Source: Gemmatimonadota bacterium (GTDB lineage: Bacteria; Gemmatimonadota; Gemmatimonadetes; Gemmatimonadales; Gemmatimonadaceae). From it: 64,000 bases of DNA. The DNA is taken from contig JAQBPX010000027.1 of the NCBI GenBank assembly GCA_028287305.1, positions 106,307 to 170,306 of the forward strand. The letters run 5' to 3'. Positions 1 to 10,101 of the stretch are shown in pieces (the first letter of the stretch is position 1; the number at the start of each line of letters is the position of its first letter). The translations under genes and the position numbers were made by a program. Below the pieces are notes generated by a model. It was not told where the DNA came from, made no database searches, and saw only the letters and a list, made by a program, of their open reading frames with translations.

Positions 1-453
1 CGTCGCTCGTACCTCCGCTTCGACGTGCCATCGAGCATCGTGGATTCGTCCACGGTGGTGCGCGCCACGCTGCAGGTCACGCAGGCGCCGCTGCGATTCG
101 GTCCGAACGCCAAGGACACCATCAGCCTCTACGCGCAGGTGGTGCTCGCGAATGCGCGCGTCACCGAGATTGGGCGGCAGGCGCTCTTCCTCAGCTCCGT
201 GGGGCAGTTCGGGCTCGACTCCCTGCGGCTGGTGCCTGCCGACAGCGGCCTGCGCCAGCTCGAGATGGTCTCGCTGCTGCGCGTCTGGGCGCTCAGTCCC
301 ATCACGGAGACGCCCCGCGCGATCGTGATTCGCTCCAGCTACGAGACGGAGGAGGGGATCCAGATCGACTTCTTCTCGCGTGAGGCGCCCAAGGCCGTGC
401 GCCCGAGGCTTCGCATCACCTACGCTCCCCGCATTCCCCTGGCGCTCCCGTGA
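1..453 (+). CDS. C-terminal part of an exported DNRLRE-like domain protein (5' truncated by window edge)
   Basis: The reading frame is open from the first base and ends at the TGA at 451-453, so the start lies outside the window. The visible 150 residues begin RSYLRFDVPSSI and continue in an alternating beta-strand pattern with no cysteines. An opening of the type SYLRFDV followed by ATLQ is typical of DNRLRE/CBM96-like domains of secreted cell-surface proteins. The family assignment is inferred from this pattern only. The stop overlaps the start of the next gene (TGATG), so the two are probably cotranscribed and translationally coupled. Confidence 0.6.
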   Translation, partial: RRSYLRFDVPSSIVDSSTVVRATLQVTQAPLRFGPNAKDTISLYAQVVLANARVTEIGRQALFLSSVGQFGLDSLRLVPADSGLRQLEMVSLLRVWALSPITETPRAIVIRSSYETEEGIQIDFFSREAPKAVRPRLRITYAPRIPLALP

Positions 454-1589
454 TGCCCTCCCTTCGATACGTGGCCGCGGCCGCGCTGCTCACCCTCGTC
501 GCGTCGAGGCTGGACGCGCAGGGCTCCCTCAGCACGCAGGGCTTCGGCTATCCCCCGGGCCAGTTCGGCACGCGCGCGCTCGCCACCGGCGGCGCGCTGG
601 CCGAGATCGACCCGGTGACGCCAGTGAATCCCGCGTCCATCACGGGCGCGCTCACGTCGCTCATCTTCTTCCAGATCGAGCCCGAGTACCGCAAGGTCAC
701 GAGCGGCGGGAGCACGCAGTCGAGCTCCATCGCGCGCTACCCGCTGATCTTCGGCGCGCTGCCCTTCGGCCAGCGCTGGACGCTTTCCGTCTCCTCGAGC
801 ACGCTCCTCGATCGCACCTTCGAGACGTCGTCGCGCCGCACGTCGTTCCTCGGGCCCGACACGGTGCTCTCCACGGAGCACTTCCGCAGCGACGGATCCA
901 TCAATGACCTCCGCCTGGCCGTGGGATTCATCCCGCGCGCCGGCATTCGACTTGGCTTCGGCCTGCACGGCCTCACCGGCAGCGACCGGCTGAGCCTCAC
1001 CGACGCCTTCGACGACACCACCCGCTACGGCAGCGTGACGCATGCGCGCGTCATCACGTACTCCGGCGCGGCGCTCTCCGTGGGCGGAGAACTCTTCGCC
1101 CTGGACAAGGGCAGCATCGCGCTCTCGTACCGCCGCGGGCTCGGCCTGAACACGAGCGTGCAGGACACGACGATTTCGCGTGCGAACGCCCCCGACCGGC
1201 TCGGCCTGTCGGCCGCGTTCACGGGCATCAATGGCACCACGCTCGCCGTGCGTGCCGCGCACGACAGCTGGTCGCGCATGAACGGGCTTGGCGGGGTCAC
1301 GTCGAATGCCGTGGACTCGTGGGACACCGGCGCGGGTGCCGACGTGCAGGGTCCTCGCGTGGGCGACTACGTGCTGATGTTGCGCGCCGGCGGCCGGTGG
1401 CGCACGCTCCCCTTCCAGGCGGGCGGGCACTCGGTCACCGAGCAGTCGTGGTCGGCGGGGCTCGGGAGCTCGCTGTCGCAGGGACGCGTGCACGTGGACC
1501 TGGCCGCGGTGCACTCGACGCGCAGCGCGCCGGTGGGGAGCAAGGAGTCCGCGTGGACGTTGAGCGCGGGCCTCATGATCCGCCCCTGA
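453..1589 (+). CDS. Outer-membrane beta-barrel-like protein, function unknown
   Basis: This 378-residue protein has an N-terminal signal peptide (hydrophobic AAAALLTLVAS, probable cleavage near residues 22-24 after a DAQ). The mature part is rich in short amphipathic strands and Gly/Ser/Thr turns, with a penultimate strand and a C-terminal LSAGLMIRP, as in outer-membrane barrels. An early segment (GALAEIDPVTPVNPASITG) resembles the start of PorV/FadL-like or TraF-like barrels, where a conserved NPA appears near the N terminus; this is inference. The ATG at 453 overlaps the TGA of the upstream gene. A GTG at 450 would add one residue. No enzymatic motif is visible. Confidence 0.6.
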   Translation: MPSLRYVAAAALLTLVASRLDAQGSLSTQGFGYPPGQFGTRALATGGALAEIDPVTPVNPASITGALTSLIFFQIEPEYRKVTSGGSTQSSSIARYPLIFGALPFGQRWTLSVSSSTLLDRTFETSSRRTSFLGPDTVLSTEHFRSDGSINDLRLAVGFIPRAGIRLGFGLHGLTGSDRLSLTDAFDDTTRYGSVTHARVITYSGAALSVGGELFALDKGSIALSYRRGLGLNTSVQDTTISRANAPDRLGLSAAFTGINGTTLAVRAAHDSWSRMNGLGGVTSNAVDSWDTGAGADVQGPRVGDYVLMLRAGGRWRTLPFQAGGHSVTEQSWSAGLGSSLSQGRVHVDLAAVHSTRSAPVGSKESAWTLSAGLMIRP

Positions 1590-1608
1590 TCCGATAACGG
1601 CCACGATC

Positions 1609-2796
1609 GTGGACTCCAGCGCCCCGGCATCAGACGCCCCACTGATCCTCGTGGCCGACGACGTGGCCGCCAACGTCGAGCTGCTCTTCGACCAGCTGCA
1701 CGTGCTCGGCTATCGCGTGGTCTCCGCGTACGATGGGCCGAGCGCCGTGGCCGCCTGCTTCGAGCAGAAGCCCGACCTCTGCATCCTCGACGTCTCCATG
1801 CCGGCGGGCGACCTGTCCGTGGACGACCGCTCCACGGGATTCGAGGTGTGCCGCCGCATCAAGCGCGACCCGCGCACCGCGCGCATTCCCGTCATCTTCG
1901 TCACCGCGCTCAACGACACCACCGATCGCGTGAAGGCGATCGAGGCCGGCGGAGACGACTTCCTCACCAAGCCGCACAATCGCCTGGTGCTGGGCGCTCG
2001 CGTCCGCAGCCTGCTCAAGCTCAAGGCCGCCACCGATGCGCTGGAGGAAAGCTCGCGCAAGCAGCGCGAGCTGGAGAAGGTGCGCGACGACCTGATGAAG
2101 ATGATCGTGCACGACCTCAAGTCGCCCCTCACCTCGGTGCTTGCAACTCTCGAGATGATGCTCGATGGCGACTTCGGGCCCATCACGCCCGACCAGAAGC
2201 GCGCGATCGGCGAGGCCGAGTCGAAGTCGGAAGACCTGCTCGCACTGATCGAGGACCTGCTCGAGGTGCGGCGCATCGAGGAGACCACGCTCACGCTGAA
2301 CCTCGAGCCGATCGCGCCGGCGGCGCTGCTCGGCGAGGTGGTGCACGAGTGGTCGCACCGATTCCACCAGGAGGGCGCCGTCGCCAGCGTGGACGTCACC
2401 GACGAGGCGCCGCTCTTCGAGGCCGACAAGCCACTGCTCCGGCGCGTGTTCAGCAACCTGGTGCAGAACGCCATCTCGCACTCGGCCATCGCCATCACGC
2501 TCACGCTCAGCGCGCGAAAGGAAGGGGACGGCATCCTCTTCACGGTGGCGGACAACGGCCCGGGCATCCCGCCGGAATATCACGAGGTGATCTTCCGGAA
2601 GTTCGAGCAGGTCAAGACCGCCAACGCGCCGCGCGTGCGTAGCTCCGGATTGGGCCTGGCCTTCTGCAAGCTGGTGGTGGATGCGCATGGCGGCCGCATC
2701 TGGGTGCAGAGCACCGAGGGGCAGGGAAGCGCATTCCACTTCACGCTGCCCGTCAAGCCGCCCACGCGGGTGGTGGACGTCGTCGCGCAGGGCTGA
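1609..2796 (+). CDS. Soluble response-regulator/histidine-kinase hybrid (REC then HisKA-HATPase)
   Basis: The protein has 395 residues and no membrane segment. Residues 12-135 form a receiver domain with the acidic pair D17-D18, phospho-acceptor D61 (ILDVSMP) and a lysine in FLTKP. After a coiled linker, a HisKA dimerisation helix carries H168 in the motif VHDLKSPLTSV. The HATPase_c domain follows, with the N box (NLVQNAISHS), DNGPGIP and GLGLAFCK. REC-first hybrid kinases of this type usually act as cytoplasmic relays downstream of another kinase or in chemosensory-like circuits. About 12 extra residues (AGDLSVDDRST) sit between the MP after D61 and the usual GFEVC. The start is a GTG. No partner is adjacent. 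Confidence 0.9.
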   Translation: MDSSAPASDAPLILVADDVAANVELLFDQLHVLGYRVVSAYDGPSAVAACFEQKPDLCILDVSMPAGDLSVDDRSTGFEVCRRIKRDPRTARIPVIFVTALNDTTDRVKAIEAGGDDFLTKPHNRLVLGARVRSLLKLKAATDALEESSRKQRELEKVRDDLMKMIVHDLKSPLTSVLATLEMMLDGDFGPITPDQKRAIGEAESKSEDLLALIEDLLEVRRIEETTLTLNLEPIAPAALLGEVVHEWSHRFHQEGAVASVDVTDEAPLFEADKPLLRRVFSNLVQNAISHSAIAITLTLSARKEGDGILFTVADNGPGIPPEYHEVIFRKFEQVKTANAPRVRSSGLGLAFCKLVVDAHGGRIWVQSTEGQGSAFHFTLPVKPPTRVVDVVAQG

Positions 2797-2822
2797 GCCG
2801 GCGCGGCGGGGCCCCTCCACGC

Positions 2823-2828
2823 TATCTT
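2823..2828 (+). promoter_or_regulatory. Putative -10 element of miaB (leaderless)
   Basis: The hexamer TATCTT ends 6 bases before the second of two ATG codons (2832 and 2835). With normal -10 to start-site spacing, the transcript would begin on or next to the ATG at 2835, giving a leaderless mRNA. No convincing -35 box is visible. The same type of hexamer precedes several other units in the window. Confidence 0.5.
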
Positions 2829-2834
2829 TCGATG

Positions 2835-4175
2835 ATGGAAACGTCCCGCCCCACCGTCTACATCGAGACGTACGGCTGCCAGATGAACGTGAGCGATTCC
2901 GAGCTGATGCTCGGGAAGCTCGCGGCCAGTGGCTACACGCCGGTGGACGTGCCCGATGGCGCGGACGTGATTCTCGTGAACACCTGCGCCATTCGCGACC
3001 ACGCCGAGCAGCGCGTGATCGGGCGGCTGGGTGAGCTCAAGCGGCACATGACGGCCACGTCCATCATGGGCGTCACCGGCTGCATGGCGCAGCGACTTGG
3101 GCCGCAGCTGCTGGAGAAGGCGAAGCACGTCTCGCTGGTGGTTGGGCCCGATGGTTACCGCACGCTGCCGGCCATGGTCGACAGTGCGCGCAACGGGCAG
3201 CGCACCATCGCGACCACCTTCGACATGGAAGAGCACTACGAGGACTTCACGCCGCGCCGCTTCGACAAGGTCAAGGCCTGGATCCCGGTGCAGCGAGGCT
3301 GCGATTACCGCTGCACGTACTGCATCGTGCCCACCACGCGCGGCTCGGAACGAAGCCGGCAGCTCCCGGACGTCGTCCGGGAGGTGGAGGGCGTGGTGAG
3401 CGAGGGGATGACCGAGGTGGTGCTGCTCGGCCAGACCGTGAACTCCTACAACGATGGCACGCACGACTTCGCCGACCTGCTGCGTGCCGTGGGCGCGGTG
3501 CGCGGCATCCGTCGCGTGCGCTATACCAGCCCACACCCGAACGACTTCAGCGACCGCGTGATTCGTGCGATGGCCGAGGTGCCCACGGTGTGCGAGCACG
3601 TGCACCTGCCGATGCAGAGTGGCTCGACGAAGACGCTCAAGCGCATGTTGCGCCGCTACACGCGTGAGGGATACGCGGAGTGCGTGCAGAAGCTGCGCGC
3701 CGCCATTCCCGGGCTGAGCATCACCACGGACATCATCGTCGGCTTTCCCGGCGAGACCGACGCCGACTTCGAGGAGACGCTCAGCGCCGTGCGCGAGCTC
3801 GGCTTCGCCGACGCGTTCATGTTCATCTTCTCGCCGCGCGACGGCACCCCGGCCACGCGCATGCCGGAAGAGCTCACGGTGCCGCAGGACGTTGCCGCCG
3901 AGCGGATGGCGCGCCTGGTGGAGACCGTCCGCGCCGGTGCGCGCGCGCTGAACCTGACGCAGCTGGGCCAGCGCCGCGAGGTGCTGGTGGAGCGCGAGGC
4001 GAAGCGCGGTGAGGCGATGGTGCTCGCGCGCTCGCGCGACTTCCGCAGCGTGCTGGTGCCGGGCGACGCCACCCTGCTTGGGCAGTATCTCACGGTGGAG
4101 CTCACGGGGACCACCGGGTCCACTTTCACGGGACAGATCGTGTCGGAAAGGGCCGCTCTGCCGCTGGCCGGGTAG
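2835..4175 (+). CDS. miaB: tRNA-2-methylthio-N6-dimethylallyladenosine synthase MiaB
   Basis: MiaB is a radical-SAM methylthiotransferase that adds the 2-methylthio group to i6A37 of tRNAs reading UNN codons. The 446 residues show the N-terminal UPF0004 domain (IETYGCQMN, then NTCAIRDHA and GVTGCMAQR, supplying the three cysteines of the auxiliary cluster). The radical SAM core has the CxxxCxxC motif (RGCDYRCTYCIVP, directly followed by TTRGSERSR), and a C-terminal TRAM domain follows. The length matches the family. ATG 2832 is also possible; 2835 is preferred from the position of the -10-like hexamer. It is a single-gene unit, followed by a repeat-rich gap. Confidence 0.97.
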   Translation: METSRPTVYIETYGCQMNVSDSELMLGKLAASGYTPVDVPDGADVILVNTCAIRDHAEQRVIGRLGELKRHMTATSIMGVTGCMAQRLGPQLLEKAKHVSLVVGPDGYRTLPAMVDSARNGQRTIATTFDMEEHYEDFTPRRFDKVKAWIPVQRGCDYRCTYCIVPTTRGSERSRQLPDVVREVEGVVSEGMTEVVLLGQTVNSYNDGTHDFADLLRAVGAVRGIRRVRYTSPHPNDFSDRVIRAMAEVPTVCEHVHLPMQSGSTKTLKRMLRRYTREGYAECVQKLRAAIPGLSITTDIIVGFPGETDADFEETLSAVRELGFADAFMFIFSPRDGTPATRMPEELTVPQDVAAERMARLVETVRAGARALNLTQLGQRREVLVEREAKRGEAMVLARSRDFRSVLVPGDATLLGQYLTVELTGTTGSTFTGQIVSERAALPLAG

Positions 4176-4184
4176 AACTGCAGG

Positions 4185-4398
4185 GGCTTCGGTAACAGCG
4201 AGGCGTGGGGCTTCTGGCGGGGGCTGCAGTCGTCGGGCTGCGGTAACGTCGGCGTCGGGCTTCTGGCTGGAACAGATTCGGCTGGAGGAAGTTCCCCGCA
4301 GCCTCGCCGTTCAAGCCTGAGGCCTGTAGCCGCTCCGACCGCAGCCTGAAGACCCAAGCCCCAGCCAGAAGCCACAAGCCACGCAGTTACCGCAGCCC
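4185..4398. repeat. Intergenic repeat cluster with direct and inverted copies of a two-part module
   Basis: This fills the 287-base gap between miaB and comEC. A module made of GGCTGCGGTAAC plus GGCTTCTGGCTGG occurs at 4235-4270, in a diverged direct copy at 4185-4220 (GGCTTCGGTAAC, GGCTTCTGGCGG), and in inverted orientation at 4361-4398. The inverted arms match perfectly over 13 bases twice (4235-4247 with 4386-4398, and 4258-4270 with 4361-4373), so the region could fold into a large hairpin with a loop of about 90 bases. No coding potential is evident. Confidence 0.75.
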
Positions 4399-4462
4399 AG
4401 ATTCGGTCCGACGGGCGTGAAACGGATGCAACACAGCAAGAGCTGCGTGCCCAGTCTGGGCA

Positions 4463-6706
4463 ATGCCCCTGGTCACCGCACTGCTGCTCGCCTGGGTGGG
4501 AGGGCTGCTCCTCGGCTTCGCCGCGCTCGAGGGCGCGTTCGTCGCGCTCGTGCTCGGCGGCGTGCTGGTGACTGCCAGCTGGACGCTGCTCGAGCGCCGG
4601 CGCGTGATTCCCGCGCTGCTCGTGTCGGGACTCGCGGCGTGGGGCGTCGCCACCGCAACGAAGCGCGAGGACGACGACTGTGCCCGCCAGGCGGCGCGCG
4701 ACGTCGGCTGGACTGCGCGCCTGGATGAATTCGCAGAGCCGGGCGCGATGGTCCACGCGTCGCTGGAACGCTGTCACGCGCGACTGATCCTCTTCGTGGC
4801 CTCCGGCTCCGCGCAGGCCGGCGCGCGCGTGCGCATCATCGGCAGCGTGCGCGACCGCCTCGGGCCACGCAGCGACCGGCTCGCGATCGAGAATGCGGCC
4901 GTGCGGCAGCTGGATCCGCCGTCGCTCCTGATGCGCTGGCGCACGCGCGCCACGGCATCCGTGAATCGCGTGTTCTGGCGCGATGCACCGCTGGCGCGCG
5001 CGCTGCTCGTCGCGGACATGAACGGCATCGACCCGGATGTGCGCGATGCGTTCGCGCGCTCCGGGCTGGCCCATGCACTCTCGATCTCCGGGCTGCACGT
5101 GGGCATCCTCGCCCTCGCGCTCACCCTGCTCGGGCGGATGCTGGGACTCACGCGCGCCTGGGCAGACGTCGTCACGGTGGCGGTGCTCGCCACCTATGTC
5201 GCCATGATCGGTGCGCCGCCGCCGGCGGTGCGCAGCGCGGCGATGTTGCTCGCGTTGCTGGTCGCGCGATGGCGCGGGCGACCCACGTCGCCCTGGGCGA
5301 CGCTCGCCGTCGGCGCCGCATTTCCCCTCTACGATCCCCGGCTCGTGCTCGACCTCGGCTGGCAACTCAGCGTGATTGGCGTCTCGGCGCTGATCGCCTC
5401 CGAGGCGCTCGCGAGGCGTCTCGCGCAATCGCACGCCCGCTTCCATTCCCCCTGGCTGCGCGGCATGCTGGCATCGGTCATCGCGAGCGCGGCGTCCTCT
5501 CCCCTCGTCGCCTGGCACTTCGGGCGCTTCTCCCTCATCGGGCCGGTGGCGAACCTCGTCGCAGGTCCCGTGATCGGCGTTGCACAGCCCATGCTCTTCA
5601 TGGGGCTCGCGCTGTCGGCGCTGAAGCCCGTCGCGCAGTTCGTGGGCGACGCCGTGCATCCCCTGCTCTGGCTCTTCACCTGGATCGCCGAGCGGTGCGC
5701 GGCGATTCCGTATGCAGCGCTCGACGTCACGCCCGATGCGCTCGGCGCGCTCGTGGCGGGGATCGCGGTGTCGGCCATGCTCGCGGCGTGCGTGATGCGC
5801 CACCCCGGCGTCGCCCTCGCCACGTCGGCCGCCGCCATCACGCTGCTCGTGTGGCGGCCGCTGATCCGGGCGGGCGCCGCGCAGACGGAGCTGGTGATGC
5901 TCGACGTGGGCCAGGGCGACGCCCTCGCGCTCCATACGCGCGGCAATCACTGGGTGCTCTTCGACGCCGGCGGCGCGTCGCCCGGCAGCGACGAGGGCGC
6001 GCGCACGGTGGTGCCGTACGTGAGTCGCGCGGGCGGCGACGTCGAGGCACTCATCCTCTCGCATCCGCACACCGACCACGTGGGCGGGGCGCCGAGCGCG
6101 ATCGCGGCGCTGCACCCGCGGCGCTACCTGGACGCGGCCTTCGCCGGCGACGCGAGCGCCTATCGCGCGTCGCTCGTGGCCGCGCGCGCGGCGCATGCCG
6201 CATGGCATCGCGTGATGCCGGGCGAGCGCATGCTGGTGGACGAGGCGATGATCGAGGTGCTCGCACCGGACTCCGCGTGGACGGCCGGCCTTGCAGACCC
6301 GAACAACGCGAGCGTGGTGGTGATGGTGCAGGTGGGACGCGTCCGCATGCTGCTCACCGGCGACGCGGAGACGCCCGAGGAGGAATGGATGCTGTCGCAT
6401 GGCGGGCAGCTGCAGGCGGACATCCTCAAGGTGGCGCACCACGGAAGCGCCACGAGCTCCACGCCGGAGTTCCTGGACGCGGTGCGGCCGCGGCTGGCGC
6501 TGGTGTCGGTGGGTGCGGGCAATCGCTACGGCCACCCGAGCGCGGACGTGATGTCACGGCTGGCCCGCGCAGGGGCACAGGTGGTGCGTACCGACCGGCT
6601 CGGCACCGTGGTCGTCCGGACCGACGGCAACTCGATCGAGGTCAACGCTCACGGAGACCGATGGACGCTGGCACCACGCGGCGCGGCGGCGCGCGCTCCA
6701 CCCTGA
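4463..6706 (+). CDS. comEC: ComEC/Rec2 family DNA-uptake channel with metallo-beta-lactamase domain
   Basis: ComEC is the inner-membrane channel that passes one DNA strand into the cytoplasm during natural transformation. This 747-residue protein has the expected three parts. An N-terminal hydrophobic hairpin and OB-like region (DUF4131) comes first. The Competence domain follows, with many membrane helices and the signature LAHALSISGLHVGILAL. The C-terminal metallo-beta-lactamase-like domain starts at about residue 475 (MLDVGQGDAL) and has the metal motif SHPHTDHVGG, a later LTGDAE and VAHHGS. All likely metal ligands are present, so the nuclease-like domain may be active. No other competence gene is nearby. 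The stop overlaps the start of the next gene. Confidence 0.95.
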   Translation: MPLVTALLLAWVGGLLLGFAALEGAFVALVLGGVLVTASWTLLERRRVIPALLVSGLAAWGVATATKREDDDCARQAARDVGWTARLDEFAEPGAMVHASLERCHARLILFVASGSAQAGARVRIIGSVRDRLGPRSDRLAIENAAVRQLDPPSLLMRWRTRATASVNRVFWRDAPLARALLVADMNGIDPDVRDAFARSGLAHALSISGLHVGILALALTLLGRMLGLTRAWADVVTVAVLATYVAMIGAPPPAVRSAAMLLALLVARWRGRPTSPWATLAVGAAFPLYDPRLVLDLGWQLSVIGVSALIASEALARRLAQSHARFHSPWLRGMLASVIASAASSPLVAWHFGRFSLIGPVANLVAGPVIGVAQPMLFMGLALSALKPVAQFVGDAVHPLLWLFTWIAERCAAIPYAALDVTPDALGALVAGIAVSAMLAACVMRHPGVALATSAAAITLLVWRPLIRAGAAQTELVMLDVGQGDALALHTRGNHWVLFDAGGASPGSDEGARTVVPYVSRAGGDVEALILSHPHTDHVGGAPSAIAALHPRRYLDAAFAGDASAYRASLVAARAAHAAWHRVMPGERMLVDEAMIEVLAPDSAWTAGLADPNNASVVVMVQVGRVRMLLTGDAETPEEEWMLSHGGQLQADILKVAHHGSATSSTPEFLDAVRPRLALVSVGAGNRYGHPSADVMSRLARAGAQVVRTDRLGTVVVRTDGNSIEVNAHGDRWTLAPRGAAARAPP

Positions 6707-7083
6707 TGCGCTGGGCTGCGCATTTCATCATCGGAGAACAGGTCACCCTGCCGGCGGCGCTCCTCGAGCGCTGGCCCGAGCTGGGTCGCGTGCGCTGGCG
6801 ACGGGGTGGCCTGCCGCCGCGCGTCGCCGGCTGGTGCCTGGGGCAGCCCACGGTGTCGGCCGTGACGCTGTGGTCAAATGTGTACCTGGGACACGCTGCC
6901 CCGCTCGACGAGGAACTCCTCTTGCACGAGTTCCGGCACGTAGATCAGTTTGTTTCCGATCCACTCTTTGCGGTGCGTTACATCGTGGAGAGCATCCGGC
7001 GCGGCTATCACCAGAACCGGTTCGAGGTGGACGCCCGCGACTACGCGGCCGCCCGCCTCCGCTCCGGCAGGGCCTCCCCCTAA
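6706..7083 (+). CDS. Small metallopeptidase-like protein with HEFRH motif, function unknown
   Basis: This 125-residue protein starts at an ATG that overlaps the comEC stop (TGATG), so it is probably translated with comEC. It has no signal peptide. The central LLLHEFRHVDQF has the form of an HExxH zinc site and resembles the core of DUF4157-type and minigluzincin proteins (HExxHxxQ). An acidic FEVDARDYA about 25 residues later could supply a third ligand. Only this motif supports an enzymatic role; no substrate can be proposed. Its coupling to comEC is the main contextual clue. Confidence 0.6.
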   Translation: MRWAAHFIIGEQVTLPAALLERWPELGRVRWRRGGLPPRVAGWCLGQPTVSAVTLWSNVYLGHAAPLDEELLLHEFRHVDQFVSDPLFAVRYIVESIRRGYHQNRFEVDARDYAAARLRSGRASP

Positions 7084-7098
7084 TTCCAGGACGGTTTC

Positions 7099-8127
7099 GT
7101 GGTCAAGCACACCGCGACCTCGGTCGTGACGATCGAGCGCTTCATCATCGAGCAGGAGCGCCTGCACCCGGAAGCCACGGGTGAGCTCTCGGGCATCCTC
7201 TACGACATGGCGCTGGCTGCCAAGATGATCGCGAGCAAGGTGCGCAGCGCCGGACTGGCCGACATCCTCGGCTCCGCCGAGAACGAGAATGTGCAGGGCG
7301 AGATGCAGCAGCGCCTGGACGTGCTGGCCAACGAGATGATCGTGAAGGCCATGGACCATGGTGGCCGCCTGTGCGCCATGGCCTCCGAGGAGGAGCCCGG
7401 CATCATCTCGATTCCCGAGCAGTTCCGCTGCGGCAAGTACTGCCTGCTCTTCGACCCGCTCGACGGGTCGTCCAACATCGACGTCAACGTGCCGGTGGGC
7501 ACGATCTTCTCCGTGGTGCGCAAGATCACGCGCGGCAAGCACGGCGAGATGGAGGACATGCTGCAGCCGGGGCGCCGCCAGGTCGCGGCGGGTTACGTCA
7601 TCTACGGATCGAGCACCATGCTCGTGTACACCACGGGGCAGGGTGCACACGGCTTCACGCTCGACCCGTCCATCGGCGAGTTCCTGCTCTCGCACCCGAA
7701 CATCCGCATTCCCGACGACGGACGCTATCTCTCGGTGAACGATTCGTACGAGCAGCACTGGGACGACGACGTGAAGCTGCTGATGCGCCGCTATCGCGGC
7801 CTCGACGGCGGCGGCAAGCCGCTGAGCGGGCGCTACGTGGGTTCCCTGGTGGCCGATTTTCATCGCAACCTTCTCGGCGGGGGAATCTTCGCGTACCCCG
7901 CGAACCGCAAGTCGCCCAAGGGCAAGCTGCGGCTGCTCTATGAGGCGAACCCCCTCTCGTTCATCGTGGAAGAGGCTGGGGGCGGCGCGATCGACGGCGT
8001 GCGCGACGTGATGAACATCGACCCCACCGAGCTGCACCAGCGCACGCCGCTCTACATCGGCAGCAAGAGCGCCGTGGAGCAGGCCAGGCAGCTGCTGTCG
8101 GGGAGGTCGGAGCTGGTGGGCGCGTAG
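7099..8127 (+). CDS. fbp: Class I fructose-1,6-bisphosphatase
   Basis: The enzyme hydrolyses fructose-1,6-bisphosphate to fructose-6-phosphate in gluconeogenesis. The 342 residues match the class I family. Visible metal and phosphate sites are [24 protein letters not shown], the [11 protein letters not shown] segment, the substrate-site region [14 protein letters not shown], and [16 protein letters not shown] near the C terminus. The start is a GTG, 15 bases after the preceding stop; the upstream sequence (TAATTCCAGGACGG) has a weak GG-rich ribosome site. It is a metabolic housekeeping gene with no linked pathway genes. Confidence 0.97.
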   Translation: MVKHTATSVVTIERFIIEQERLHPEATGELSGILYDMALAAKMIASKVRSAGLADILGSAENENVQGEMQQRLDVLANEMIVKAMDHGGRLCAMASEEEPGIISIPEQFRCGKYCLLFDPLDGSSNIDVNVPVGTIFSVVRKITRGKHGEMEDMLQPGRRQVAAGYVIYGSSTMLVYTTGQGAHGFTLDPSIGEFLLSHPNIRIPDDGRYLSVNDSYEQHWDDDVKLLMRRYRGLDGGGKPLSGRYVGSLVADFHRNLLGGGIFAYPANRKSPKGKLRLLYEANPLSFIVEEAGGGAIDGVRDVMNIDPTELHQRTPLYIGSKSAVEQARQLLSGRSELVGA

Positions 8128-8137
8128 GACAGGTCTG

Positions 8138-8197
8138 AGGGGTTGGGGAGCTGGGGAGCTGGGGACAGCAGTCCTCAGCCCCTCAGCCCCTCTCCCC
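8138..8197 (+). repeat. GGGGAGCT / CAGCCCCT simple-repeat region upstream of the mutase gene
   Basis: A run of GGGGAGCT-type units is followed by CAGCCCCT-type units. CTGAGGGG near 8138 can pair with CCCCTCAG near 8180. The 19-base string GCAGTCCTCAGCCCCTCAG at 8168-8186 recurs with two changes at 12206-12224, upstream of the PfkB kinase. A shorter CCTCAGCCCCTCA is at 33424-33436, upstream of recO. It looks like a dispersed intergenic mini-repeat placed before start regions. Confidence 0.5.
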
Positions 8198-8198
8198 C

Positions 8199-8204
8199 TA
8201 TCTT
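8199..8204 (+). promoter_or_regulatory. Putative -10 element of methylmalonyl-CoA mutase gene (leaderless)
   Basis: TATCTT lies 7 bases before the ATG at 8212, so transcription would start at or next to the start codon. It is identical to the hexamer before miaB. No ribosome-binding site is seen in the pyrimidine-rich spacer. Confidence 0.5.
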
Positions 8205-8211
8205 TTCCTGC

Positions 8212-9795
<1,584 letters not shown>

Positions 9796-9820
9796 CTTCT
9801 CCTTGCGCCACGGCCGGTTC

Positions 9821-9992
9821 GTGCGGATCTCGCGGACTGAAGAGCGGATCTCCGCGGATACGACAGCAGAAGCGGTTTGATGACTGCGAGGACCTATCGG
9901 TGCGAGATGACCCGATGGGTGTGCCGTTCCAAAAGTTCAGCCGCTGTCGCAGTCTCCGCGCATTCCGCTCTTCAGTCCGCGCTATCCGCGCG
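9821..9992. repeat. Large imperfect inverted repeat in the mutase-fmdB gap
   Basis: The 306-base gap holds two inverted arms of roughly 45-50 bases (about 9821-9868 and 9943-9992). The core CGCGGACTGAAGAGCGG at 9831-9847 matches perfectly in inverted orientation at 9965-9981. The arm sequence resembles the arms of the repeat at 60295-60499 (both contain CGCGGAC, ACTGAAG and GCGGA blocks followed by a CGCGGA or TGCGGA block). It could act as a bidirectional transcript end or be a MITE-like element. I see no gene in the gap; short open frames here have no recognisable product. Confidence 0.7.
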
Positions 9993-10101
9993 TACCGCAG
10001 CCCGCGCGACGGCCCGCGCGACGGCCCGCACAGCGCTTGTAGGCCACGGCCAGCGCGACTAACTTGTGCGGGCGCCTCCTCCTTGTCTAAGTCATAGCCT
10101 C

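Noticed and set aside
3656..6535. A 959-codon open frame on the minus strand opposite comEC
   Set aside because: It is antisense to miaB and comEC, has the Arg/His/Ala-rich composition of a GC-driven shadow frame and no recognisable domain. The same holds for other long antisense frames (6874-9657, 20005-22695, 24108-26963, 40077-42197, 57130-58749).
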